Shown: one piece after another, positions 1-7,873 of the stretch | Layout: each line of letters starts with the position of its first letter | How positions within the stretch are numbered: the stretch's first letter is position 1 | Origin: an uncultured Spartobacteria bacterium | GTDB taxonomy: Bacteria; Verrucomicrobiota; Verrucomicrobiia; Chthoniobacterales; Terrimicrobiaceae | Direction: 5' to 3' | Length of the DNA stretch: 19,944 bases | NCBI GenBank assembly: GCA_903915315.1 | Contig: CAIWSO010000418.1 | Span: forward strand, 1-19,944 | The notes under the pieces: generated by a model | Told to the model about the DNA's origin: nothing | The model's input: only the letters and a program-made list of their open reading frames with translations | Database searches by the model: none | Made by a program: the position numbers and the translations under genes

Positions 1-51
1 CCTGTGAATCCTTTTAATCCCGTCATCCTGTCTGAAAATCTGTATTCAACT

Positions 52-453
52 CTAGCAGCAGGTATTTCCGCCGCAGCCGCAGGATCCCGTGGCATCGGGA
101 AGGACTTCCTCGGCGGGATCAATCTGGATTGTCTCGAGTTGGATTTGCTGCAGGGCAAATTGCTCGCGGGCCTGTTGAAGCAGGCCGAGGGCCAAGGGAT
201 CGGGAAGGTGCCGCGTGCGGAGTTGAATTTCGACCGTTTTGCCAGCATATTGCGGGAAAGATTCGGCCATCTCACCGTCCAGAATGAAAGACGCGTAGGC
301 GTTGAGTTTTTCCTGAAGTTGGAGGATTTGTTGGTCCTCTTTTCCCCATGGTCGCGTCTCATACATGGCAAGAACGAGAAGGTCGCGGCGGCTATCGTAG
401 GCAAAGGCATCAAGCACTCCTGTGTGCTCCAGCCCCATTGGTCGGGAACTCAT
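52..453 (-). CDS. DUF6572-like protein with Cys-rich tail
   Basis: A 133-residue soluble protein of unknown function. The N-terminal part (about residues 6-35, containing MGLEHTGVLDAFAYD and LVLAMYETRPW) resembles what I know as the DUF6572 family; that assignment is from memory of the family pattern. The middle (38-110) looks alpha/beta with a long amphipathic helix rich in Leu and Gln. The last ten residues, SCGCGGNTCC, hold four cysteines and look like a metal-binding or redox tail. It is the last gene I see in the oxidase operon, 26 bases after the DUF420 gene, which suggests a link to oxidase copper handling, but this is inference. The start at 453 was kept; an in-frame ATG at 438 (before GLEHTG) is an equally possible start and neither has a clear ribosome site. 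Confidence 0.8.
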   Translation of the reverse strand: MSSRPMGLEHTGVLDAFAYDSRRDLLVLAMYETRPWGKEDQQILQLQEKLNAYASFILDGEMAESFPQYAGKTVEIQLRTRHLPDPLALGLLQQAREQFALQQIQLETIQIDPAEEVLPDATGSCGCGGNTCC

Positions 454-479
454 GATATGATTTTATTGGGTTGAAGGGC

Positions 480-911
480 TCATGCTTTCGGGAACCACTG
501 ATAAAGCATGAAGTAAACTAGGACTCCGGTCACCGAGACATAGAGCCAGAGCGGAAATGTCCAACGGGCCCAAGCGCGATGGCGTTCGTGGCGGGCTCGG
601 ATGGCGTGGTTAATGGTGATCAAAATGAGCGGCACAATCGTGATCGCCAAAATGATGTGGGAGGTGAGCATCCCGTAGTAAAAGGTGCGCCAGAGTCCCG
701 TACCGGCAAACGGAGTGTGAACGCCATGAACGAGAACTTTGTGCAGGACGTAGGTGACAAGAAAAATGGTCGAGACAAGGAACGCGCCAGCCATGCAATT
801 CCTGTGGGCAATTTTCCGGTCTGTTTTAATACAAAAAAAGCCGGCTAGGAGAAGGAGGGTCGAAATCGAGTTGAGGCCTGCATTGAGAGCCGGAAGGTCG
901 GCAACACTCAT
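480..911 (-). CDS. DUF420 family membrane protein
   Basis: A 143-residue integral membrane protein of the DUF420 (YozB-like) family, which is commonly found beside cytochrome c oxidase genes and is suspected to help oxidase assembly; its exact role is not known. About four hydrophobic segments are visible (roughly residues 12-28, 40-60, 78-100, 120-138). Histidines at about 57, 85, 102, 108 and 111 include positions in LHKVLVHG and LTSHIILA that could bind metal or heme. I chose the ATG at 911 because the family pattern starts at MSVADLPALN; a longer frame extending to 1190 would read through two real upstream genes. The start overlaps the stop of the 81-residue CxxC gene by 4 bases (ATGA), which points to translational coupling within the oxidase operon. 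Confidence 0.88.
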   Translation of the reverse strand: MSVADLPALNAGLNSISTLLLLAGFFCIKTDRKIAHRNCMAGAFLVSTIFLVTYVLHKVLVHGVHTPFAGTGLWRTFYYGMLTSHIILAITIVPLILITINHAIRARHERHRAWARWTFPLWLYVSVTGVLVYFMLYQWFPKA

Positions 912-1153
912 GGTACTGGGTTTTGACGATCCAAATCGCGGCACGTGCGCGCAATGAAAACCACGAGAGCGCTGACGATCACAAATACCACGCCCAACAT
1001 GCAGAGAACCCCCCAGGAAAGACCGACGCCTGCCAGGACCGTTTGGGGCTCGTCCGCATTGCCAACGCCGGGTTGCCTGCAGCCCACGCAGGCCAGCATG
1101 GGATGGAGCAGAGTGAGGAAAAAAACACTGACCGTCAGGGTGAAGGTTTTCAT
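908..1153 (-). CDS. Small CxxC membrane protein in oxidase operon
   Basis: An 81-residue protein with no family I can name. Residues 1-21 form a signal-peptide-like hydrophobic stretch ending in LACVGC; the cysteine after LA could be a lipidation site, although the lipobox is imperfect, or the pair C22-x-x-C25 could face the outside as a redox or copper site. A second hydrophobic segment (about 41-67) is a clear membrane helix, followed by a short Arg/Asp-rich cytoplasmic tail. It overlaps the Sco gene upstream by 4 bases and the DUF420 gene downstream by 4 bases. Its place between two oxidase-assembly genes suggests a role in copper delivery or in keeping thiols reduced; that is inference from position and the CxxC. 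Confidence 0.8.
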   Translation of the reverse strand: MKTFTLTVSVFFLTLLHPMLACVGCRQPGVGNADEPQTVLAGVGLSWGVLCMLGVVFVIVSALVVFIARTCRDLDRQNPVP

Positions 1154-1800
1154 TTGGAATTATTAGTCTTACTCTCGCGCAAAAGATCACCCAAGTCGAT
1201 CATGAGCTTTTGGAGGACTTCAGGATCAGCGCTATCTTGATATCCACGAAGCCAGCCGTTCGCATCGACCATCACAAACCGAGTGGAGTGCGCTGGTGTG
1301 CCATCCGGTTCCTTGGCGAGGGGTTGGAGTAGGCCTTTCACAACGATGTTGTTGATATCCGCACTTGGGCCCGTAAGAAATTGCCAATAGGCGGGGTCGG
1401 CTTCCGACGATTTCGCGTATTCGGCCAACACGGGAGGGGAGTCATGATCTGGATCGACTGTAAAAGAGACTAATTGGACTTTCTTGCGGGCTTTGGCGAG
1501 GCGCTTGTTGAGTTCCGCCATGCGGAGCGTCGAGAGGGGGCACGGACCCTTGCAGCGGGTGAAAATGAAATTGGCGACCCAGATTTTTCCTTTGAGGTCG
1601 GCCAGAGTGATAGTGCGACCTGTTTGATCTGTGAGTGAAAAATCCGGAACCTGCGAGATTTTCTGCAAGTGGCCGGGGACCACATGGGGTCGTGTGTTTT
1701 TAAGATTACTGAAGGCGACACCAAGGAGCATGGATACGGCAAGGAAGGCTATCGCCCATCCCAAGCGGGGAATTCCTGGCCGCGCCTCAGGCTCAGACAT
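1150..1800 (-). CDS. SCO1/SenC family copper chaperone
   Basis: A 216-residue membrane-anchored thioredoxin-fold protein of the SCO1/SenC/PrrC family, which delivers copper to (and reduces) the CuA site of cytochrome c oxidase on the outer face of the membrane. One N-terminal membrane helix spans about residues 13-31. The copper ligands are all present: C83 and C87 in FTRCKGPCPLS, and H171 in TPAHSTRF. The conserved SFTVDPDHDSP stretch is at 112-122. The gene overlaps the subunit III stop by 8 bases upstream and the 81-residue CxxC gene by 4 bases downstream. A CuA chaperone implies that a subunit II exists in this organism even though its gene is not in this window. Confidence 0.95.
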   Translation of the reverse strand: MSEPEARPGIPRLGWAIAFLAVSMLLGVAFSNLKNTRPHVVPGHLQKISQVPDFSLTDQTGRTITLADLKGKIWVANFIFTRCKGPCPLSTLRMAELNKRLAKARKKVQLVSFTVDPDHDSPPVLAEYAKSSEADPAYWQFLTGPSADINNIVVKGLLQPLAKEPDGTPAHSTRFVMVDANGWLRGYQDSADPEVLQKLMIDLGDLLRESKTNNSK

Positions 1801-2416
1801 AGTAAAGCAGTGTCAGCACAACGATCCAGACCACGTCCACAAAGTGCCAATAGAGGGCGACATTCTGCAGGGCGATGTGGTTCGATGGTGTGAAGCAACG
1901 AGTGAAAGCTTGGCGAAGGAAACACCAGATGATGAGCGCTACGCCGATGGCAACGTGGAGGCCGTGGAATCCTGTGATAAGAAAAAAGCTCGAGCCATAG
2001 ATGCCGCCGGTATTGAACCAAAGGCCTTCGTGGTAGAGGTGTGTCCATTCGTAGCACTGAACGCCAACGAATAGCGTGCCTAAGAAAATAGTGACTGCAA
2101 GCCAGCTTAGGCCGGATTTACCTTTGGCAACGGCCATTTCAGAAAAGTGAAACGTGCAACTGCTGGCGAGGAGGAAGATCGTGTTGATCGAAGTGAGAAA
2201 AACGGGCAGGTGGGGGATATCGGCGCTCGGTGGCCAGGCGTGGCCGGCCTGCCAAGGAAAACCATTCAAAGAAATACGGAGAACGACGTAGCCGCCGAGG
2301 AGCCCGGCGAAAAGCATGGCTTCGGAAATCAGGAAAATAATCATCCCGAATTTGCAAGTGGCGGCTGGTGCGCCTTGGTGTTCTTGGGAATCGTGGGTGA
2401 GTGCTGCTGTAGACAT
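1793..2416 (-). CDS. ctaE: Cytochrome c oxidase subunit III (5-helix type)
   Basis: A 207-residue polytopic membrane protein, subunit III of a heme-copper oxidase. It carries no metal but stabilises subunit I and its proton uptake path. Five membrane segments are visible, fitting the shorter bacterial form that lacks the first two helices of the mitochondrial subunit. Recognisable stretches are FLISEAMLFAGLLGGYVV near the N-terminus, ITGFHGLHVAIG in the fourth helix and LYWHFVDVVWI in the fifth. It follows the 41-residue membrane gene by 23 bases and overlaps the sco start by 8 bases. No good ribosome site precedes the ATG at 2416. Confidence 0.95.
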   Translation of the reverse strand: MSTAALTHDSQEHQGAPAATCKFGMIIFLISEAMLFAGLLGGYVVLRISLNGFPWQAGHAWPPSADIPHLPVFLTSINTIFLLASSCTFHFSEMAVAKGKSGLSWLAVTIFLGTLFVGVQCYEWTHLYHEGLWFNTGGIYGSSFFLITGFHGLHVAIGVALIIWCFLRQAFTRCFTPSNHIALQNVALYWHFVDVVWIVVLTLLYYV

Positions 2417-2439
2417 AGTGGGTTGTGGTTTTTAAAAAA

Positions 2440-2565
2440 TTATGGCGCTTGGAGCGGTCCGCGAATGTTCATGAGTATCAGAACAAGCGCGGTGAGTGAA
2501 ATAGCAAAAAGCCATAGCGATGCCATGACAAACAAATTGGCGCGTTTTGTTGTGTTTTTTTTCAT
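2440..2565 (-). CDS. 41-residue single-helix membrane protein
   Basis: A very small gene starting at the ATG at 2565, whose start overlaps the ctaB stop by 4 bases (ATGA), and ending at a TAA at 2440-2442. The product begins MKKNTTKRAN, a basic cytoplasmic start, then has one strong membrane helix (about residues 11-33) and a short tail ending GPLQAP. I recognise no family. Its size and topology recall the small one-helix accessory subunits of bacterial oxidases, and its place between ctaB and subunit III fits that, but this is inference. The tight overlap with ctaB, the charge pattern and the lack of any competing gene in this stretch support it as real. Confidence 0.7.
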   Translation of the reverse strand: MKKNTTKRANLFVMASLWLFAISLTALVLILMNIRGPLQAP

Positions 2566-3452
2566 CGTTTGGTTGCCACCAGTAGGCCGAGGAGGACAGG
2601 AAGATAAACGATCGATGCAAAGAAAAGGTTGCGTGCCGCGTGGCGGTCTCGGCGACGAATAAAAATAAGCGCAAATCCTGAAAAGACGAGGCCGAGGCCG
2701 AGAGCGCCAAAAAAGTAAACAGGCGAGTTGAAACCCAAAACGCCAGGCACGAGCGTGACCAGCAGCAGACAGATGGAATACAGGAGCGCCTGACGGGAGG
2801 TGGTGGCGCACTCGGGATCGTTTGCTGTGAGCATGACGAATCCTCCTTGAGCATAGTCGTCTTTATACATCCACGCGATAGCGAGAAAATGCGGCATTTG
2901 CCAGAACCAGAGGATACCAAAAAGAAGACAACCCTCGAGGTCGTAGTTGCCGCGCGCAGCCATCCATCCGATGAGTGGAGGGAGAGCTCCGGGTACGGCT
3001 CCGACGAGCGTATTGAGCGAGCTGATCCGCTTCATCGGGGTGTAAACGAGGATGTAAATGGCAATCGTCGCGAAGGCCAGGAAGGCGGCGTCCCAGTTTG
3101 TGAAAAGCGCCAGAATCGCTAGGCCGGTCGTAGAAAAAAACAACCCGAAAAGGAGTCCGTCCACCGGACGCATGCGCCGAGCCGGGAGTGGGCGATCCAT
3201 GGTCCGCTTCATTTGGGCGTCGATATCCCGTTCCCACCACTGGTTCAAAGCCGATGAACCTGCGGCGCAGAGAGCCGTGCCCAAAAGGGTCGCTGTGAGC
3301 AACACCCAATCAAAGGGGCCTTTCCACCCGAGAAGGAATCCAACCAGCGTGGTGATGAGGACTAGAAAGGAGAGGCGGGCTTTGACGAGAACAAGGACAT
3401 CATCCCAAAGGCCCATTTTAGGGACTTCCTGTGGCACGGCGGCGGTCTTCAT
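2562..3452 (-). CDS. ctaB: Protoheme IX farnesyltransferase (heme O synthase)
   Basis: A 296-residue UbiA-superfamily prenyltransferase that adds a farnesyl group to heme B to give heme O, the first step towards the heme A of the oxidase. The first allylic-diphosphate-binding motif is at about 70-88 (N70, D76, D80, then KRTMDRPLP). The second polar loop (YKDDYAQGG) is also present. About eight or nine membrane helices can be seen. The length is typical. The start overlaps the ctaA stop by 4 bases and the end overlaps the 41-residue membrane gene by 4 bases, so the two heme-modifying enzymes are translationally coupled. Confidence 0.96.
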   Translation of the reverse strand: MKTAAVPQEVPKMGLWDDVLVLVKARLSFLVLITTLVGFLLGWKGPFDWVLLTATLLGTALCAAGSSALNQWWERDIDAQMKRTMDRPLPARRMRPVDGLLFGLFFSTTGLAILALFTNWDAAFLAFATIAIYILVYTPMKRISSLNTLVGAVPGALPPLIGWMAARGNYDLEGCLLFGILWFWQMPHFLAIAWMYKDDYAQGGFVMLTANDPECATTSRQALLYSICLLLVTLVPGVLGFNSPVYFFGALGLGLVFSGFALIFIRRRDRHAARNLFFASIVYLPVLLGLLVATKR

Positions 3453-4495
3453 GCGACAGAAGAAAACTCCCTTTGTGGCTGTGTGTCCGGAACGCGGAAG
3501 CGCCCTGCTTGGATGCCGCGATAGAGGCGAAAGCTAAAAATCACGCCTAAGAAAAGAGAAAGGGCACCGAGGGCCATGTGGATCGTGGCGACGTCGGCCG
3601 CTTTGTTCGACCAAATCGTCCAGGCGCCAAGCAGAACTTGGCAGAAGATCATCAGCAACCAGATGCAGCTACAAAGGGAGGCGCGGCGGGCCACTAGGTT
3701 GCGGAGGCTGCGAATGGCCACGGCTGCCACGGCAAGGAAAATAACAACCGCAACGCCGCGATGGGCCATTTGAATCCAAATCTGGACAGCGCTTGTGGGC
3801 ACGAGGTCTTCCGCGAGGCGTTTGGTATTGATTGCCTCAAGTGCCTGCGGAGAGGTATTCGGGAGAATTTCTCCATACGCCAAAGGGAAGTCAGGGATCG
3901 CCAGGCCCGCATGCTCGTGGCGCATGGTGGCGCCGAGAGCGAGCTGAAAAAAAATGAGGACCGTCGAGAGGATGGTCAGTTTTTTCAGAATCGGATCTGG
4001 AATGAAGACGTCCCAACCCCCACGCACGAACCTCGGGCTTGTGACAATCGTGATAATACCCAAAAGGCAAAAAAACGATTGGGCCAACATGGCGTGGAAA
4101 ATGCCAATCTCATCCTTGAAAAGTGAGACCCGCAAGCCGCCTAGGAGACCTTGAACGCAAACCGCCACAAAGGCGATAACGCCCAGATTTTTGACCCAAC
4201 GGCGAGGTTCTACTGCTAGCAGCCAAGCGGCCAAAATCATGGTAAGCAACCCCACGCCCGAAGCGATCAGGCGGTGGGCATGCTCGTAGAAAATCCCGCC
4301 CACCCAGCCGGAGATCGGAAAGAGAAACATATTGTAGCCATAGGTGGTGGGCCAATCCGGAACGGACATGCCCACGCCCTTCGAGGTCACGATCCCCCCG
4401 CTGCAGAGCAGAAGGAAGGTAGATGCGAGTGTGAACCAAGACCAGGCATGCACCCCGACGCGTCGGAGATCCACGGATGAGTTTTGGCTACCCAT
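3449..4495 (-). CDS. ctaA: Heme A synthase (COX15/CtaA)
   Basis: A 348-residue integral membrane enzyme that oxidises the heme O methyl group to give heme A. It shows the two-fold repeated four-helix layout of the COX15/CtaA family, with the catalytic E71 and H72/H74 in EHAHRL, H134 in the first half, and H245 (MAHRGV) and H306 (TIHMALG) in the second half. The stretch GMSVPDWPTTYG and its second-half counterpart AIPDFPLAYG are typical of the family. It lies 11 bases after the ctaD stop. I do not see the paired loop cysteines known from Bacillus CtaA, so it looks more like the type without that disulfide. Confidence 0.95.
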   Translation of the reverse strand: MGSQNSSVDLRRVGVHAWSWFTLASTFLLLCSGGIVTSKGVGMSVPDWPTTYGYNMFLFPISGWVGGIFYEHAHRLIASGVGLLTMILAAWLLAVEPRRWVKNLGVIAFVAVCVQGLLGGLRVSLFKDEIGIFHAMLAQSFFCLLGIITIVTSPRFVRGGWDVFIPDPILKKLTILSTVLIFFQLALGATMRHEHAGLAIPDFPLAYGEILPNTSPQALEAINTKRLAEDLVPTSAVQIWIQMAHRGVAVVIFLAVAAVAIRSLRNLVARRASLCSCIWLLMIFCQVLLGAWTIWSNKAADVATIHMALGALSLFLGVIFSFRLYRGIQAGRFRVPDTQPQREFSSVA

Positions 4496-4506
4496 GCACC
4501 TAGGCG

Positions 4507-6273
4507 TTAGTGAGACTCAAGCTGGGCGCCATCCGGGGCCTTTTCCGTTTGCATCAAGAAATCCCGCTCGATGCCAGGAACGCTATACTCGTAAGGGCCA
4601 TGATGAACCACAGGAGTGACAGGAAAGTTGCCATGGCCGGGAGGCGATGCAACAGTCCACTCGAGCGTGTTCGCGTTCCAAGGATTGTTGGAAGCTTTTT
4701 TGCCATTCCGGAGACTGGAAATCACATTCCAGAGGAAAACAAAAGTGGTGAGTCCTAGGCCCATTGCTCCGATTGTGCAGAGTTGGTTGAGCGGTTGGAG
4801 TTGGCGAAGGTGGTCGTAGACGGTTGGATCCGCGATACGGCGCATCATTCCGCCCAATCCGAGATTGTGCATCGGGAAGAATGTGAGGTTGAAGAATACA
4901 AAGGTGAGGAAGAAATGCCATTTCCCGAGCGTCTCACCGAGCATGCGGCCGAACATTTTCGGGAACCAAAAATAGATCGCTCCAAAGATGGCGAAGATAC
5001 TGCCTCCGAAGAGCACGTAATGGAAGTGGGCCACGATGAAGTAGGTGTGGTGCACGAAGAGATCGACCGGCGTCGATGCCATGAAGATGCCGCTCAGCCC
5101 GCCGATGACGAACATCGAAACGAAGGCCAATGCGAAACACATCGCGGTAGTGAACTCAATCGACCCGCGCCAGATGGTTCCCATCCAGTTGAAGGTTTTA
5201 ATTGCTGATGGAACCGCGATTACCATGGTCGAGACGGAAAATGCCGCACTCAATGTGAGATTCATGCCACTCACGAACATGTGGTGACCCCAAACAATGA
5301 AGCCCAGGAAGCCAATGGCGATCATGGCGTAGACCATCGCTTTGTAGCCGAAGATCGGCTTGCGGGAGAATACGGACAGGATCTCCGAGGTCAGGCCCAT
5401 CGCGGGAAGGATCATGATGTAAACCTCGGGGTGACCGAAGAACCAGAAAAGGTGCTGCCAGAGGAGGGGTTGACCCCCGCCTTGAGGCGAGAAGAAACTG
5501 GTGCCGAGATTGAGGTCGGCAAAGAGCATTGCTGCAGCGGCGGAAAGAACGGGCACTGCGAGAATGAGAAGAATCGCAGTGATGAAGAGCGACCAGACCG
5601 GGAGCGGCATGCGGAACATCTTCATGCCTGGCGCGCGCATATTTACGATCGTTGTGACGTAGTTGGTCGCGCCGGCGATGGAGGAAAGGCCGTTAACAAA
5701 TAAAGCAATACCCCAGAGTCCTTGGCCCATCGGCGTTCCATTGTAGGCCGCCACGGAACTAAGCGGAGCGTAGCCAGTCCATCCAGTGCCAGGAGCACCG
5801 CCCGGAACGAAAAATGCGGCCATGAGGATCACGCCCGAGAGCACATAGAGCCAGTAGCTCAGCTCGTTGAGTAAAGGGAACGCCATATCTCCGGCTCCGA
5901 TCTGGAGAGGAATAAGGTAGTTGCCGAAAGCGCCGATCAGCAGCGGCATGACAACAAAGAAAACCATGATCGTGGCATGCATGGTCACCAGCATGTTGTA
6001 GCCACCGGGTATGATAGAGCCATCCACGGCGACCGTGGTGGGCAGGAGGTTACCGATGATCGGAATGGTTGCGCCTGGAAAACCCAGTTGCCAGCGAACC
6101 CCGAGCGCAAGCCCGCCACCGATGAAAAGAAAAGCGAGCGCCGTCCAGAGGTATTGGAGGCCGATCATCTTGTGATCGTAGGTCCAAAGATATTTTTTTA
6201 TAAAACCCACATCATGGTGCTCGTCGTGGGCATGGGTTTCGTTAACTGGTGTGTCCGCAGTGATTGCTGTCAT
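4507..6273 (-). CDS. ctaD: Cytochrome c oxidase subunit I (aa3, A1 type)
   Basis: The 588-residue catalytic subunit of a heme-copper oxidase, which reduces O2 to water at the heme a3-CuB centre and pumps protons. All metal ligands are present: H99 and H418 for heme a, H416 for heme a3, and H281, H330 and H331 for CuB, with Y285 as the cross-linked tyrosine (GHPEVYI). Proton-path residues fit the A1 class: D129 (GAGDMAFP), N118, E283 in HPEV and K359 (VPSAIK). There is no fused subunit III or cytochrome domain. It is the first gene of the oxidase operon; the gene upstream is an unrelated peptidase, not the usual subunit II. No ribosome site is evident before the ATG at 6273. That heme A is used follows from the linked ctaA and ctaB. 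Confidence 0.97.
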   Translation of the reverse strand: MTAITADTPVNETHAHDEHHDVGFIKKYLWTYDHKMIGLQYLWTALAFLFIGGGLALGVRWQLGFPGATIPIIGNLLPTTVAVDGSIIPGGYNMLVTMHATIMVFFVVMPLLIGAFGNYLIPLQIGAGDMAFPLLNELSYWLYVLSGVILMAAFFVPGGAPGTGWTGYAPLSSVAAYNGTPMGQGLWGIALFVNGLSSIAGATNYVTTIVNMRAPGMKMFRMPLPVWSLFITAILLILAVPVLSAAAAMLFADLNLGTSFFSPQGGGQPLLWQHLFWFFGHPEVYIMILPAMGLTSEILSVFSRKPIFGYKAMVYAMIAIGFLGFIVWGHHMFVSGMNLTLSAAFSVSTMVIAVPSAIKTFNWMGTIWRGSIEFTTAMCFALAFVSMFVIGGLSGIFMASTPVDLFVHHTYFIVAHFHYVLFGGSIFAIFGAIYFWFPKMFGRMLGETLGKWHFFLTFVFFNLTFFPMHNLGLGGMMRRIADPTVYDHLRQLQPLNQLCTIGAMGLGLTTFVFLWNVISSLRNGKKASNNPWNANTLEWTVASPPGHGNFPVTPVVHHGPYEYSVPGIERDFLMQTEKAPDGAQLESH

Positions 6274-6420
6274 TTGAACAAAGGAAGTTGGATTTTCGAA
6301 CCTTCATTAAAGAACAAATTCCTTCGGCTGAACACAAAAAAATATTGGGTTGTCTCGAGTGGGGTGCATGGATGACGACGGCGGGGGATGTTCAGGCGAT
6401 GTGACCGAAGGGTGCGTTGT
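6274..6420 (-). promoter_or_regulatory. Gap upstream of ctaD, probable operon promoter region
   Basis: These 147 bases separate the peptidase stop from the ctaD start. The half next to ctaD is A/T-rich on the minus strand, with a TTTTTTTGTG tract and TTCTTTAATG, and is the likely place for the oxidase promoter. I cannot pick a convincing -35/-10 pair. I see no hairpin followed by T's, so read-through from the peptidase gene cannot be excluded, and no coding sequence that could be a subunit II remnant. Confidence 0.35.
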
Positions 6421-7758
6421 TTATAATCCGGCGGTCGCCAATTCCCGAAGAAGGGCCCGGTTGAGTCGGATGCCAGCGAGAAAGTTCGCGATCGGGAAGC
6501 TCTCGTTTGGGGCATGGGCGCGGCAATCCGGGGATGCTAGTGCCAGCAGTAGCGCGGGGTGACCGAGGATTTTTTGAAAATCGGTCAAGATCGGGATGGA
6601 GCCGCCTTCGCGGGTGAGGGCGGGCGGACGCCCGAACGTTTCTTCTAGGGCGCGGCGGGCGGCTAGGCCTTGCGCGGTTGTCGGGTCAAAGGCGAAGGGC
6701 TCGCCGCCGTGGCCGTTCGTGATGTCGATGCGAATGCCAGCAGGGCGGTTTTTTTCAAAATGACGAGCGGCCAAGGCCAAAATCCGATCGGGCTTTTGGT
6801 TGTGAACGAGGCGGAAAGAAACTTTGAAAAAGGCCTCTGCAGGCAGGACGGTTTTGCTGCCTTCTCCTTGATAGCCGCCGCCAAAGCCGTTGATCTCGGC
6901 GGTCGGTCGGGCTCCGATGCGCTCGACGGCGGAGTATCCAGATTCACCGGCGAGTTCGTCGACTCCGGCTTGCCTTGCGATATCACGGTCCTGAAGGGGT
7001 GATTCCGCAGCGGCGGCACGTTCCCAATCGGCCATGTCCTTCACGTCATCATAAAATCCTTCAATCGCAATGCGGCCAGAATCATCGTGCAGGCTCGCAA
7101 TGAGGCGGGCTGCCGCTGACAGAGGATTTGCCACCGCGCCACCGTAGATGCCGGAGTGAAGATCATGCGAGGGACCGCTGACCTTGACCTCCATGGTGGC
7201 GATGCCCCGGAGGGCGTAACTGAGGGTCGGGTAGCCTTCGGCGGCCATGCCGGTATCCGAGATGGCGATGGCATCGCAAGCGAGTTCGGCTCGGTTTTTT
7301 TCCAAAAATGTTGTGAGGTTGGTGCTGCCAATTTCTTCCTCGCCTTCGATGAGAAAAATCACATTCACCGGGAGTGGGCCTTCGGCCAGCGCTTCGCCAA
7401 CGCCAAAAATGTGGGCTAAAATCTGGCCCTTGTTGTCACTCGCTCCGCGACCGTAGAGGCGGCCGTCACGGATTTCGGGAGCGAAGGGTGGCGAGGTCCA
7501 GAGTTCCAGCGGTTCAGGGGGCTGGACATCGTAGTGACCATAGATCAGCACTGTTTTCTTGGACGGATCGGGCGGCGTTTTCGCCAAAACCACAGGATGG
7601 CCGGCGGTGGGTTCTAGGCGAGCTTCAAGGCCGATAGAGCGGAGCTTGGTCAACAACCACTCGGCGCACTTCTGCATATCGGGTTGGTGGGTGCTTTGGG
7701 CGGAAACGCTAGGAATCCGAACAAATTCAATAAGTTCATCAATGCGAGGGTCGTTCAT
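6421..7758 (-). CDS. M20 family dipeptidase
   Basis: A 445-residue cytoplasmic zinc peptidase of the M20/ArgE-DapE-CPG2 superfamily, closest in style to the M20 dipeptidases that cleave small peptides. The two-metal site is complete: H75 and D77 (GHYDVQP), bridging D108 (GRGASDNKG), the glutamate cluster 140-142 (EGEEEIGS), D168 (ISDTGM) and H415 (RAHAPNE). The dimerisation lid lies between about 180 and 300, with SGPSHDLHSGIYGG at its start. The ATG at 7758 gives the usual family N-terminus (NDPRIDELIEFVRIPSVSA); the open frame extends another 417 bases but that part is antisense to smc. The precise substrate cannot be read from the sequence. Confidence 0.93.
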   Translation of the reverse strand: MNDPRIDELIEFVRIPSVSAQSTHQPDMQKCAEWLLTKLRSIGLEARLEPTAGHPVVLAKTPPDPSKKTVLIYGHYDVQPPEPLELWTSPPFAPEIRDGRLYGRGASDNKGQILAHIFGVGEALAEGPLPVNVIFLIEGEEEIGSTNLTTFLEKNRAELACDAIAISDTGMAAEGYPTLSYALRGIATMEVKVSGPSHDLHSGIYGGAVANPLSAAARLIASLHDDSGRIAIEGFYDDVKDMADWERAAAAESPLQDRDIARQAGVDELAGESGYSAVERIGARPTAEINGFGGGYQGEGSKTVLPAEAFFKVSFRLVHNQKPDRILALAARHFEKNRPAGIRIDITNGHGGEPFAFDPTTAQGLAARRALEETFGRPPALTREGGSIPILTDFQKILGHPALLLALASPDCRAHAPNESFPIANFLAGIRLNRALLRELATAGL

Positions 7759-7873
7759 AGAAAATCTCAATATATTGTGGTAGAGGGTGGAAAAGTGCCC
7801 TTGATATTGTATTTTTTTCTTGTTCTGGCAAGGCCTCCCTCTAGGCTCACAATCATCTTTTAACCGAATTCCC
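7759..7873. promoter_or_regulatory. Divergent intergenic region, peptidase / smc
   Basis: This 115-base A/T-richer gap separates the divergent starts of the M20 peptidase (minus) and smc (plus), so both promoters should lie in it or just outside. On the plus strand TTGATA at 7801-7806 resembles a -35 box, but no clear -10 follows at 17 bases. On the minus strand TATATT lies only about 10 bases before the peptidase ATG. Neither is strong enough to call as a site. No ribosome site is visible before the smc ATG. Confidence 0.4.

Noticed and set aside
4..474. A 156-codon plus-strand frame opposite the DUF6572-like gene
   Set aside because: It is the antisense shadow of a minus-strand gene that has recognisable family features and operon context; the plus-strand product shows no domain.
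912..1190. Extension of the DUF420 frame upstream to 236 residues
   Set aside because: The extension reads through the overlapping CxxC and Sco genes in a different frame and has no family similarity.
7820..7873. Upstream smc start adding 18 residues
   Set aside because: The added residues are not part of the SMC family, whose start MYLQSLEI matches the ATG at 7874; there is no ribosome site at 7820.
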